Part shown: one piece after another, positions 36,238-48,599 of the stretch
How positions within the stretch are numbered: the stretch's first letter is position 1
Layout: each line of letters starts with the position of its first letter
Assembly (NCBI GenBank): GCA_009767595.1
Contig: VSDK01016350.1
Location: 202,935-266,934, forward strand
Reading direction: 5' to 3'
From: Symbiodinium kawagutii
Taxonomy: Eukaryota; Sar; Dinophyceae; Suessiales; Symbiodiniaceae
Length of the DNA stretch: 64,000 bases
Made by a program: the position numbers and the translations under genes
Notes under the pieces: generated by a model
Database searches by the model: none
What the model was told of the DNA's origin: nothing
Seen by the model: only the letters and a program-made list of their open reading frames with translations

Positions 36238-38095
36238 CGCGAGATCCTTCTTTTCCAGAGCCTCCAGCTGATTCGATTCACTTTCCACCCGGTCCAACTT
36301 TTCTGCTTCCTCAGCTGCATGGCCAGTCATGGCATATTCCAGAAACACACTCAGCAAAAAAACAAGCTCAAACGGCTTCAAAATCAAGGTTTTTGGTATT
36401 GACAACTATGCACTTTGGGTGGTAATCAAAAACACAATTAACGAATCATGTGTATCATGACGGCAAATTCAACGGAATTGAACTTCCGGAATGCTGGCGG
36501 CTCCAGCTTGAACCACCAGCCTGATCCTGAGCCATGTTTCTTTCAACTGCTTCATCTTCTGGCGCACGGAGCGGAAGTATCCTTGGAATCAAGGCTGTGT
36601 TGCACTTTTCAGTGACAAGGATGATGTCCCGGTTTCCCCTTTGATTGTTTAGTCCAGGTATCTCCCGCAATTCATGCATGCCCCGGTCCAAACCAACTCC
36701 CTTGGCAGTATTGGAATTTGAAGCCAATGCGTCCTCCGTAATAGCTTCAACTCGACACACAATCATGACTTGCATTGGCAAAAAGTAGTGGGGCAAACAA
36801 TGAAGACTCCTTGTGACAGTTGATGGTGGTAATAATGATTCTTGAAGGTGGGGGTAAGGGTGAACTATCTCATACTAAATCCTGTTGTTTTAATGGTTAG
36901 CGATGCTGTCATGCATACCAATGGTTAATCTGTGTTTTGTCCATGAGTTGGTGAGGAATCTTCAATCTCATCAACAAGCGTAAGATGTGCTCCCAGTGAT
37001 AGATAGTGCACAACTATAGCTTATTAACAATCTTTTAGCCAAAAAAATCCCAACAAGTCTCACCAACAGCAGCTGCTCATCTGCCGGCGTTCACGGCTGT
37101 CCCTGTGGCAACCGCCCGGTGGTGCCACCGCGGGACCCACGTCGCGGCCGTAGGCCTCCAGGGCGCCTTCGGGCCCTGGGATGCGCGGGATGATCTTGGG
37201 CGGCGGCAGGCCATGATGCCTCGCGACCAGCTGGCGGTGGGATGGGGATCACCGGTGTAGTGACATTGGGCGCCAGAAGGGTTCCACTTACGTTAACCAT
37301 CTAATGATGATAACCATTGGTGTTATCCATCCTAATAAAACCAGTAGAAGTGTAAGTGGAACCAGTATATTGGAATGAGTAATGTTAATCATTCCAATGT
37401 AGGATAGGATTGCATCTATACCCAATCATGATGAAACTGATTATAGTTAAACTGATATGTTCATATCCAATATGATCCAATTATGGCCATTACTGTTCAC
37501 CGCGAGGATCAAACAAGATTGTAAGATTTCATAATATTTCAAGAGATAGGGACATAATCATTAAGAAAAACACAGGCTGATGACAAAACAAAATAACAAC
37601 TGATCATCCCAGTATCTATCCATCATCAACCTATGAAGCAGTTGGGATTTCAACCCTTTCTTTTTGGGATTACTACTGCAAATGATCAACACTTCCTCAT
37701 GTGATCAAAGTGTCTGTGTCTCCAACCCGAATCAAAGTACCATTTGTTGTGCGGAGATCCTGTGACTTCTTGACGTGATGAAATTCTTCGGTTCCCTGGC
37801 AAATGAAATATCTCGTATGTGCACCAAGTTTCAGCATACAAACATCAATATAACATGTGGTTATAACTCATAATATGTCATTGCACAGTTCCCAACCGTG
37901 CCTAACCAGTCATGACTCATCATTGCACAGTTCCTAAGCTTTCCTAACCACTACCCGGTCCAGTTGTGAACTTCTCAATGCAGCACAGATCAGGCCTGGC
38001 CCAGTCCTTCTTAACGCCAACAAAGGAGTGACCGTTGGTGTCGTCCAGGACCGAGACCATAGGCCCCCGGCAGAACTCCGCACGATATGGAATTC
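36238..38095 (-). CDS. Internal exons of the - strand gene: coiled coil and DDTNGHSFVG segment
   Basis: Exons: 37977-38095 (IPYRAEFCRGPMVSVLDD..., GA donor), about 37712-37795 (GTEEFHHVKKSQDLRTTN..., in phase with the previous exon), about 36480-36581 (ILPLRAPEDEAVERNMAQDQ) and 36238-36309 (EAEKLDRVESESNQLEALEK, a heptad coiled coil followed by a GA donor). Another GC-rich segment at about 37090-37240 has a Pro/Gly-rich frame but uncertain ends. No enzyme motif was recognised. Confidence 0.45.
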
Positions 38096-39125
38096 CTGCA
38101 GGAAAGGGGATGCAAGGTGGGGCGCCCTAGTTAGCTAAGTTGGGTTATACCTCGGGTAACTACCTTGTGGTAAATATAAATACAGTTAAATGGTAAGCAA
38201 AACCACCTGTAGGGTATGTGCCAAGCCACAGGGTATCCAATGGGTCCCACCAAAGCAAATGATCATTCTACAAATGGAAACCATTGGTTCTGGGGGTACC
38301 ATTTTTTTGGCACATACTTGATCTACTCGGCAAGGGATCAAGTGGGAAGCCACAACCATTTGCAACGGCGACCACCAGAGCTTCAGCCACGGCAACAATC
38401 ATAGCAACAACGAAAGAAACAGCGACACCAACAATGGAGTGAAGACTACAAATTGACAAGAACACGTAAAAGTAAGAAGTCTGCGGAATGTCATGAACAT
38501 CGCTCCGACTGCATCCCGTTACACCAAAAACGTTGAAGCAGAACAAATGGTCAAAATGTCGTGAACGCATCGAACATCTTCTGCACAGGTTTCACACATG
38601 ATCGCACATCTGCATGGCCCTCAACAAAAAGGCAAGCTCTACTTTTCCTCAACTGCAAAGGCTGAGAGCCTCTCAAGGCGACGAAATGCCAGCAAAAACC
38701 AAGGGATGCAGAGTTTTTTCAGCTGAAACCCTCGAAATTATCGAGTGGAGGAGACGGCCCCTCTGCTGAAAATCTCGCTGCCGCTGGCAGGTCAAGAATA
38801 GGTCAAGAGTCAGCAAAATTGATCAAGGGAATAACTGCAGGGCTTTCAAATTCTCTTCTGAGTTTCCTTCCCTCTTGCAAAGTTCAAGCTGCGGTCCCTA
38901 CAGCAAAAAAACCCAACCGTCTGCTCCCAGAATCAACAGCACTCAAATTACACAGCGAGTTTCAAGGGAGACAAACGTGTCCTGGGCGCTGACAGGGTGA
39001 GCTTGAACCATCGTGCCGTTTGGGCCTTGTCCCCAAACGCCAGCTCCATGGCCTCAGTCCATGCCCACATCCTCCTTGTAGCGCTGCAGCTGGATCTGGT
39101 GTCTCAGTGTCTGGCTGGTGGCTGC

Positions 39126-39233
39126 CTGCACATGTCGACCGACCAAGGCACGCCGCTCCACCAACAAAGCATTGCGCTCAGCTTCCAGAGCAGCTAAGCG
39201 TTGGTCCAATTCGCCCAAGCGCCCCGTCGTTGC
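39126..39233 (-). CDS. Coiled-coil exon
   Basis: A 108-nt exon between a CACAG|G acceptor and a GC donor. It reads ATTGRLGELDQRLAALEAER, then a further 16 residues with the same heptad pattern of Leu and Ala. Phase 0 at both ends. It probably belongs to the same gene as the neighbouring exons. Confidence 0.55.
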
Positions 39234-39646
39234 CTGTGCACCGGCAACAAACGACATGTGATTCCTGATATCTCGATGTTGGAGATCACATTCAAACAGG
39301 CAGCTGGAAGAATGCCGCTGATTAGAAGGAAATCTGCATTCATCTGTGCAAATCAGTTTGGAATCAAGCATGTTTTGGATCATCTCACCCGTGGACAGGA
39401 ATGCAATGCAAAAGGGTATTCCAAGGCATGCACAAGGATGTCTCAGCTTTCTTTTCACCAGTCTCATGTAGATATAGAGTGTTCAAAGTACCAAAAAAAA
39501 ACATGTGAAAGTACAGATTATGTGCGGAATTCAATCACTTTTGATCAATAATATGTCATACGTAAATAAGTGTACAACTATAACACCATACTGGTGATTA
39601 CTATTTATCAGTTAATCATCAGTAATGAAAACATGTTTATCTATCA

Positions 39647-39746
39647 GGGTGTTTCTCAAAATAGGGGAACCCCCAAATCATCCATTATTAGTCATTATTA
39701 GCAACAAACCAGCTATTTTTAGGGGTCCCTATTTTGAGAAACACCC
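39647..39746 (+). mobile_element. MITE-like element, family 2, best-preserved copy
   Basis: Near-perfect inverted ends GGGTGTTTCTCAAAATAGGG and the complement CCCTATTTTGAGAAACACCC, 100 bp in all. The centre is AT-rich. Confidence 0.8.
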
Positions 39747-40040
39747 GAATCAATTAATAACTAACTGGTAATTAACTGATAAATAGCTGTAATAACTGAT
39801 AATTAACTGTATTATGATGTATTATGTATCGTAATTAGCTGTAGTAACTGATAACACCTGTTCATCACAGCAGCGAATTTACCACACCAAACATCTGCGG
39901 CACCTCATCACTCCAATGAGTGTCTGGCCGTGAAGAGCAAGTGGATGCCTGGCGCCCGTTCTCCGCCATCCCAAGGTCCATGTGCTATATGTGAAATGAA
40001 AAGAACCTGATGGTTGGGTATGGTGCATAAGCCCGCTAGA

Positions 40041-40161
40041 GTTGGGATATGGTGATATGGTCAAAACCTGATGGTTGATAAGCCAATCAGCTAATCCAAA
40101 ATATGTGAAATCTCAAACACATGCTCGCTTATCAACCATCAGGTTCGACCATATCCCAACT
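40041..40161 (+). repeat. Long imperfect hairpin
   Basis: The arm AAACCTGATGGTTGATAAGC pairs with GCTTATCAACCATCAGGTT, and GTTGGGATATGG pairs with CCATATCCCAAC further out, around a loop of about 40 nt. It resembles another miniature inverted-repeat element, but no second copy was found in the window. Confidence 0.65.
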
Positions 40162-40290
40162 GTTGGATCGGATTTTGAGATACCATTGGCTTTTATTGGT
40201 TTCCCAAATCTATCCAAATATCGGATCTGATTTTTAGATATTATAGGTTTATCATTGTGCTGGCTGATCAACAAAAAATGCATGAAACCA

Positions 40291-40677
40291 TCACCGAGAT
40301 TCTTTGGATGAGATTCGCGAAGCTCGACCGTTGTTGGCCTCAGCCTTTTGGGAGGAAATCTCTCGGTGCATGCGCTTCACAAAGGCCGGGTACTCGGTGA
40401 GCGACAGGAAATCATCCAAGGCTTGGGAGTGCACAGCCTCCTCCAGAAATTGCTCCTCAAAGGTCTTGGCTTGAACAAGTCCCCAAAGCATCAGTGCATT
40501 CTGCATGGTGAGTTCCGCTTCTGCTTCAAATTTCTGGTACAAGTTGAACCACTCGGGCTTTTGCTCCGACTTGGAGACATCGGGGCTCTCCAACCCAGCG
40601 AAGGCTGGGCAGTTCTCGGTGAAGAATTGGTCCACGAAGTTGTTGCACTCGGAGGCCACGAGTCCAATCACCTGGTC
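40291..40677 (-). CDS. Exon with BART-like (ARL2-binding) domain
   Basis: A long exon starting after AGTCAG|G at 40677: DQVIGLVASECNNFVDQFF, ENCPAFAG, EWFNLYQKFEAEAELTMQ, FEEQFLEEAVHSQALDDFL, EYPAFVKRMHREI. This pattern of an N-terminal helix, FxxFFxxNCxxF, a YxxF helix and a final FxxFVxxM helix follows the BART fold of ARL2BP and CFAP36, which binds ARL2/ARL3-type small GTPases and is often found in ciliary proteins. The frame ends with TGA at 40291, or continues through a GT donor just before it. A flagellar role would fit a dinoflagellate. The domain call is by eye only. Confidence 0.5.
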   Translation of the reverse strand, partial: DQVIGLVASECNNFVDQFFTENCPAFAGLESPDVSKSEQKPEWFNLYQKFEAEAELTMQNALMLWGLVQAKTFEEQFLEEAVHSQALDDFLSLTEYPAFVKRMHREISSQKAEANNGRASRISSKESR

Positions 40678-41822
40678 CTGACTGGTCATGTCACGTCGCT
40701 GGGAGTTACACGGGTGGCAACTCAATGGCGGCAAGGACTGCAGAGGGCTTGACCCAAACGGCTGCAGGCCGCAAGTGTCCAGGTTCGACCATGTCAAGGT
40801 GACAAAACACAAACCATTCGCACCAGATGTCAAGGTGCATTGCTGAAGCAACAAACATGCATGTTCGCAATTCAAGCGAGCACTGGCACCAGCAGCTGAC
40901 CCCGAAATGAATCCAACTTCAGGGTCAGGCTGCCGTGGGCTTTCCATGGCTGTCTATACCCAAGAACACCATAGTTTCCATAGCTGTGAGTAGTACACGC
41001 ACCCCAACAGTTCCCAAGGACTTGCCACATGGTGTCCTGTAGCATAATCGAAGAAGCTTGGGTACTCTGGACCCACCTCGCAGCGATGCTTTCCATGTCA
41101 ACACGTACAAACAATCAGCCCATTCATACAAACAATTGGCACATTCATATCATTCATGCCAATTGCTGCATTTCTTTCAACTGCTATAAAAAAATTCATC
41201 TTGGCATTCCAGAGGATGCAAGCAGTACAATTTTCATTCTGGCACGAGAGTGCCATCGTTGTTGTTGCTCCACAAGGGGTGTAGGAATCCCAGCAGGTAA
41301 CCAGTGGTATCCCACTGCTTCCATGCCCTGGGAGATGTTATCATCATACCATTCTGAAAGTGCCTTCGCCTTTCTTGCCAGCAAGCGACTGTAATCCAGA
41401 AGTGTGTGCATTCTTCCATCTCATCACAGATAGCAGCTGCCTGTGCTGTACAAGAGTTGGACAGTCGCGAGTGTTAGAGACGAGGTGCAAATGTTGATGG
41501 TCAAAACATGTCAAGACCTTGTAATCACACCCACCAGTGCATGATTGTGCCCACAAATAAAACTCTTATGCTAAGACAAACTGCAACCATTCTTTACTGG
41601 GAACCAAAGCTCTTCATGTCATGACTGCCGCCAATCCCAACTGGTTCGTGGTTACTCCAACCGAGTCAAAGTGGCTCATCCCGGGGTGGAAATCACCACA
41701 GAACTGCAGATTATGTGGGCCACATAGATTTCCCCCCAATGTCCATATAAACGTATAGAGATGTATAGAGTTGTCAACTGGGGCGCGTTGTCCATCGCAG
41801 GGGATCATGGGGACCCAGCGCC

Positions 41823-41888
41823 AAGCGCCTCCTCCACCGTCTGAACGCCACGGCGCAGTGCCAGCTGGCGCGACCGCATGCGAGGACC
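41823..41888 (-). CDS. Short basic exon of the - strand gene
   Basis: Starts after GTGGGAG|G and reads GPRMRSRQLALRRGVQTVEE. GC-rich in third codon positions, unlike its flanks. Arg-rich amphipathic helix; function unknown. Confidence 0.4.
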
Positions 41889-42768
41889 CTCCCACATGAG
41901 CTGTCCGCTGCCTGGGTCGAAACGGATCAAGGATCAAGGTTTATGAGCAGGTGATTCAGGTGATGATCCTTAGAATCAACTCAGAATGGTGAACTTAGAA
42001 AGGATAGTGAAGTTCAAGCAGTTGATGGAATGATGAACTGTGAACTTCAAATGGTTCAAGTGGTGTCGACCCAGATCCGAGACATTGATCAAAGTCCACC
42101 AGTAGCATTCACGCTTGGGCAAGGTAATAGATCGAAATACAGCAGTAAGGGGGGGGCCAACATGCAACACAAAGAAAGTGCCAGGATGACCTAAAGTACC
42201 TAAAGCAAATGGATACCTGCTGCATGGCTGATGGACAAAGACCCTTTATTCATCGAGTGCACAATCTTGTAATACTTTGTATATCAGTTGTTGGTTAGGG
42301 CCAAATTTTGGCGTATTTTAGCGTCACCTATCTTGAAATGTCTTGCCCGTGAGTCATCCAATCTCTTCTTGAAGCTATCAACCCACCCGATCCTGCCCTC
42401 CATCCAAATCCATCGATCACACCTTTCCAACCCTCTCAAGGAATCCATTCTAACACACAGGATTTGGAATGGGAAGCCGGTTGGAGATCTGAATTCAGTC
42501 GCACATGGTCACATGGCATAGGATTGACAACACATGATGTACCCCTTATGGCAAACTGATTTCCACATTCAAAATGATCATACACTCCCGATGAACAGAT
42601 CCACTTTGGCCATTAAAGCAACCTCTGCCACAGAATACCTAGGTTGAAACGACAAGACAGGGGTCCCAGCTCAATCGCTGCGTGGATATCGATGGATCGT
42701 GAAACCCGTGGATGGTTCATAATTATTCAGATATAGTCAGCCTCGAAAACTCATTGACCGGAAGCACC

Positions 42769-42785
42769 ATCATCATCATCATCAG

Positions 42786-42834
<49 letters not shown>

Positions 42835-43158
42835 GTCATCATCATCGTCATCATCATCATCATCATCGTCATCATCCATCCATCCATCCATCCATCCATC
42901 CATCCATCCATCCATCCATCCATCCANNNNNNNNNNNNNNNNNNNNNNNNNNNNNNNNNNNNNNNNNNNNNNNNNNNNNNNNNNNNNNNNNNNNNNNNNN
43001 NNNNNNNNNNNNNNNNNNNNNNNNNNNNNNNNNNNNNNNNNNNNNNNNNNNNNNNNNNNNNNNNNNNNNNNNNNNNNNNNNNNNNNNNNNNNNNNNNNNN
43101 NTCATCATCATCATCATCGTCATCGTCATCGTCATCATCATCATCATCATCATCATCG

Positions 43159-43201
<43 letters not shown>

Positions 43202-43210
43202 TTCATCATC

Positions 43211-43243
<33 letters not shown>

Positions 43244-43287
43244 GTCATCATCGTCATCATCGTCATCATCGTCATCGTCACGAGCCA
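42769..43287 (+). repeat. (ATC)n and (CATC)n array with 175-N gap
   Basis: ATC/TCA triplets with scattered GTC variants, then a CATC tetramer run just before Ns at 42927-43101, then TCA triplets again to 43287. The array is unresolved in the assembly. Confidence 0.9.
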
Positions 43288-43299
43288 CTATCATTCTAT

Positions 43300-45420
43300 A
43301 CTGTTGGTCTGATTTACCCATAAAAAGCCAATCCAGTAATTAATGAATTATCATACATAACATCTAAAAAATGCTGTTGAAGTTCAATCCATGTTCTTCT
43401 TGGTAACCAAATCATTTTTTCTTAACCATCACCCAAATCACTGTCGCCCTGGACACTAGAGGTGTCCTGCCCACGCGGCAAGTCCCAGTAGCAAATGGCT
43501 CGAGATCCAGGACTGAGCGCGGTAGCGTGACCATGAACCGATGATGTGTCCAGCATGTCGTAGCCAGGACTCTGGATATGGAGACCAAACCATCAGCCTA
43601 TCATCAACCAACCTATGGTGTGATTGACCATTGCCAAGCAAACTGTAGATGTTTGTGAACTGTCACTGGCTGGGGATAGACAACACACAAAAAAAAACAC
43701 TTGGAAATCCTTTGCAAGTTAATCTCCGAATTGCTCGACTGTCAAGTCAACACCAAGCAAGGATTGGATTCTCTATCTTAGCAACCAGCCAGTACAATAA
43801 CATTCCTGCAAATACAAGTTAGCTACTCAAGAAATTAGAATAAGAGACGCATCTGTATGCTCGCTATGGTTCCCCTGAATGACCCGGTGTTCTTTACGCA
43901 CCAGCGCTTGGTCGTGCTAGGCATATCTTGGTTGCGGAGGGGTTGCTGGCTGATCCAGTTTCCGATTCTGTGAGGACCCTACGGTTGCATCTTATGTGCA
44001 ACCCAAGGGAGTATGGTAGGAGGATTATCACTGTGAACCATTCAAGGATTCCAGACCACCAGCGCGTAAAACCAATCGGGTGATGGATGGCCTCAAGATA
44101 CTGATACCGTTATGCTTCTTATTTGACTATGATGACACTATCCGTATGATTGTATACTATGATCACTATCCATTATTCCGATAATGGTCACACTACACTA
44201 CTTTTTTCCAATATAGCATGGTTGAAACCCCAGTGCAACTGTATCCTCATACTCCTACAATAATGCCACTACGGAAAACATAGACATTGTCCGAAAGAAA
44301 AAAAACAAGCGTCTTTGGGCTGCTAGCAATTGGAGTGCAAACACCCTAGCGTGTGATATTTCTTCGCAACAGCTTCCCGAAATTGGAAACCTGCAAGCCC
44401 AAAACTATCACCGCAGCATCACTTGGGATATAATCATCCATCATACAGTATGGATACCGTTGTGGCAACAATATCTAGAGTTGGTCCAGTTAGATGTCAT
44501 GCATACATAGAGGTCAATCTCAGAGACAAGTTCTCTCCCGATGTCCGACTGTGTTGCATCTCATGCTGACAGCTACCACTTAATTGCTGACTAAGGAACC
44601 CTTTGATCTTGTATTTTGGCAACTTGGCTCGCAACTCTTCTACATCTTTCGGTGTCCTGGGGTGGAGGGCGATATAGGGCAACTTGGGTACCATTGGCGC
44701 ATGCTGCCTAGTGACGGGGCTCAAAACCTTTCGCCTTATATGCAAATACATGTCACTGCTACCTCAGGCTGCGAATGACAACACCTGATTGGTGGGTCAA
44801 AACATCCCTACTATGATGACCAGCTACGCTGTGACGCAGTCTGTTGCTGGATTTCCAGTGAGACCGTCTGAGCCATGATGAGTTTTCCATTGCCTCTCCC
44901 ATCGTACAAGGTGGGACCTAAACAGTTTGGTTTGTTGGGTTAGTCTCCTATACCTGCTAGAAATCCCCGCCTATCTTATTATAGTTACGAACCAAAATAA
45001 ATGGTTTCAGCCGGGCCTACAGTGGACTTATTCGGTGAATGGATCGTCCCAAGCTTTTCTGAATTCATGAGCAACACATATAGCAATGCCAGTCTTTCAC
45101 GCACGCCCAGAATGCCAAGCTAGCAATCAACGAGTACTTTTGCGCTCATGGCCCTCGGTCAATAACCCAGAAAAGGGGTAGGTGAACATCCCTGCATCGT
45201 GTCTGTTCTTCACTGTGTCGCTAGGCCTGCGAGCATAACTAACATTCTATTGCTATGGCCCGTTACAACTACAACTAGAACAGATTAGAACAGTATATAT
45301 AAATCAGTCGATCGCACCACCATGAACAACTGATATCTGATATCTCGCTAGGTGATGCTCCCACTTGGCAGAATATTCAGGGATACCGGATCAATCCGTC
45401 TCATAGTGGATCTATGTGAA
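43300..45420. other. Mostly intronic stretch with one weak exon candidate
   Basis: The only protein-like segment is about 44570-44700 on the - strand (PKLPYIALHPRTPKDVEELR). The rest is AT-rich with ATGG words and no splice-supported coding. Confidence 0.35.
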
Positions 45421-45826
45421 ACTGCCATCGACAATCAACCATTTCACTGGCCCATCATGTATGTATGGCTCCTCAGCTTCTCAAAATGAGATCCTTCCCA
45501 ATCTTCTTCCAACGAAATGTGACTCAATTGGTGGTCCCTTTGAGCTAACCATCCGACAGCCAAGGTGCCACACGGATTTCTCGTACTTCCGGATTCCAAA
45601 TGGCCAGGCCGGCGGACCCTTTGGTCTGCCCTCCTCATCCTGGACAGCTTGAGGACATCGGTACCGGTGAACGCTTTTTTGGATCGTCCCCAGGGGAACA
45701 CAGTTCTGACCGAAAAGGTTCCACACACACATATGTATTGGTTGCACTTTGACTGATCCCAAATCTTCCCTCATCTTTGAATGGGTACTCAGCAACTGTG
45801 CAAATATGTGCAGATGATACGCAGCA

Positions 45827-45860
45827 CCATGCTGCACCATGCTGCACCATGCTGCACCTA
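45827..45860 (+). repeat. 10-bp tandem repeat CATGCTGCAC
   Basis: Three perfect copies of CATGCTGCAC. Short and isolated. Confidence 0.7.
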
Positions 45861-46034
45861 CAACCTTTGCTTCAAAACTCTGGATACCTTCGCTTTCAGA
45901 GGGGAAATGAGAACTCTCCATTTCTTGATTTACCAATAGGGAAACTTGTTGGGAAGCAATGATGCCGCTCATCATGTTCATCCAAAATGTGTGCTTACTG
46001 ATGGGAAGGACACGCATGCCATTAACACGGAATC

Positions 46035-47082
46035 TGAAATCCTTCGCCAGGCAGCAAATTCCTGCATTGCCTGTTTGGAAGCTTCAATTTTCGCCTCGGC
46101 CGAGAGTGCAAATGGCAATGTCGGTGTCATCCAACTGATAACTGGCTTGCAACCAGTTGATCAATACTCACCCAGTGACTTCTGCATGAATACTGACCAA
46201 CCTAACCAAACTGGTTTGAACATTGGGATGGTTTATCAGTTTATCAATGCATGACATTCAGCTGTCTTTATCCATGTCTCAGCAAACATCACTGATCTTT
46301 GCTGGCAGCGAGCCGCCATTGTTCGAGGAGGTCCTTGTCGCAAAAGGGTTAAAACGTTGGATGGTCCATGAAGTGTTACAAGAAGCAGAGCATCCAGTAA
46401 AACATAGTACTATGCGTACCCCGTAAATTCAATCACTTGGAGAAACCAATCTATACACAACCAACATGTGACTGCATACAAGTTTATCGAATAACAAATT
46501 GATGCAAATTACTTGGGAAATGCATCGACCACATAATCGCAAGCTCAAGAGTGTAGATCACCCCGCGTATCGCGGGTCCCAAAGGTACCCTCTCAGAATG
46601 TTGATTTGGTGGGGAAGTATCAGCCATTTCTAGAAGTTTGATGGCGACATGAAGCACTTCTTAGCACTTCTTTGCAAAGGCATCTTGCGCAACGATCGCC
46701 CATGCGTATCTGAACTATAAGACACGTATTCCGCACATCAAAATTAAAACGTGTATGCATGTGCATCTATTGGCTGTAAAATGCTGTATATGTTTTCAAG
46801 TTACAATATGCAAATCCTGCACTTATTTGCATGTCAAAATATTTGCACCTTGCAAAAAAACATTGGAAGCCCAGCCAAGCTCAATACCCCTGTTTTGGAT
46901 CCTCGGATTTTTTTACCACCCAAATGTGAAACTGCAGATTCAATTCCCATCCTCCTTCGAACAGCCGCAGCGCAACCACAGCTGCACCGCACAACCTTTG
47001 GGGCCCTGCCATGGCACCTCCTGTTCCGCGGCTTCTTCCGCTTTCTGGGCGGCAGTTTGGAATGGACCCGGGCCCGCGCAAC
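46035..47082 (-). CDS. Two helical exons of the - strand gene
   Basis: About 46982-47082 starts after TTCAG|G and has FQTAAQKAEEAAEQEVPWQG, then a Cys-containing tail. 46035-46094 starts after GGCCGAG|G and reads AKIEASKQAMQEFAAWRRIS. Both are Ala/Glu-rich helices suited to coiled coil. Function unknown. Confidence 0.4.
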
Positions 47083-47229
47083 CTGAAGCGCAGGGTGCCA
47101 ATTTGCAACAAGAGATGGCTGGTGAAATCGGTGATGTCATGGCTAGTTACTGGTTAAATAGCTGATAGATATTGTTAACAAAAGGGGATGATAACTAACA
47201 ATTATAGGGGATATATGCCAACTATATAT

Positions 47230-47345
47230 GGCTATGGGTCAAGCAGTTAACCAACCAACGTTCATGGGGGATAATCACCAGTAGTAATAGGGGAAACAAT
47301 GGTTGATGATGGGGAACCAAGGGTACAGGGTGCTGACCCATAGCC
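47230..47345 (-). mobile_element. MITE-like element, family 1, copy 5 (inverted)
   Basis: Begins GGCTATGGGTCAA and ends TGACCCATAGCC. The inner GGGGATAATCACC and AAACAATGGTTGATGATGGG are the reverse complement of the copies at 33796 and 53888. The flanking ATAT on both sides extends the palindrome. Confidence 0.75.
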
Positions 47346-48473
47346 ATATAGTCAATGACGTCCAAAACTAATTGCGGATTAATCACACGATATTCAAAGT
47401 ATGGACTCAGCTATAGTCATAATCAACAGCCGCTTTATCATGACTGGTGATGGTAGATGAAGGTTGATGATAATTGATGTTGAGCAGGATAACTGATGGT
47501 TCATCACAAGTCATGACTGTTTAGGATGGAAACAACTCATGCCAATGCCAGCATATCATGAGAAATATTGAGAAATATCTTTGTGCAACACCATGAAGTA
47601 CCGTAGGAAGCGTCAACAAAGCCACACAGAACCAACAGTCGAGCCGTTGGGATGCTCACCTACTCATCGTTGGGTATGGTTGGTGGCTTGACCCATCCCC
47701 GCGTATCCATGGAAGATAGCTATGGCTTGGCTATGACATATCCCGATCCCCATATAACAATTCCTTGGAAATTACATAGCCACGTATTTACAACCAGTGA
47801 CCCAACTATGACTGGCCGCTCGTACGACAGCTGGATGTTCTCAAGCCAAGGTGCCATAGCCAAGTCTGCATCTCAGCTCGTTGACGCTTGGAAACAACCA
47901 TCCCGGAGAGAAGTTGTTTTGGGCCAACGTGCCTTGGCAACACTGCGGGCTTTGATGATTCAATGAGTGTGGCTGATGGGTGCGCATCCTGCCATGAACC
48001 TGAAAAGTCTAGCCATTTTTCGCGTTCGTGGTCAAACATTCCGTGTTGTTTCAAGCTTTCTCACTTTGAAAACAGGATCAAACCATTCCACACCTCCCCA
48101 CAAAATGCATCAACAGCTGCGGCAGCGAAAATAACCAATATTTTTTCGAATGGTTTTTTCATAACTTTTGTTTGAAATGTTTTTTTTTGACATATGTTTC
48201 TTTGTCCAAAAAAGGATCCAACAGCAGACTTGTCCACCACCCAACTGTTGGTTACCCCAGGTCTGGTGGAGGTCCCCCATGCTGCCGCCTGCAGCCACAT
48301 CTCGCGCCTGCTCCTTAGGCAAACACCCCGCAACCCCTGACCAATGTGGATCCAACGATGTAGATCTGATGGTAGGGAATCTGTGGTTAATCATAGTTAA
48401 TAGTTAATAATGGTTTGTAATAGGGGATAATCATCAACAAGAATGGTTATATAAACAACTATACTAATTTTTG

Positions 48474-48570
48474 CTTTCTCAAGTCGTCGGGAACCCTAAA
48501 GCTTTGGATGGTTTGCTACTATATTCATGCCTAGTAGATGATTTGGGGGACCCCTATGAGTTGAGAAGCC
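48474..48570 (+). mobile_element. MITE-like element, family 2, diverged copy
   Basis: Left end CTTTCTCAAGTCGTCGGGAAC and right end GGGGGACCCCTATGAGTTGAGAA. The interior GATTTGGGGGACCCC fits the family pattern but identity is low. Confidence 0.5.
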
Positions 48571-48599
48571 ATCTTGTGTACAGATTTCTTATGAACTTG

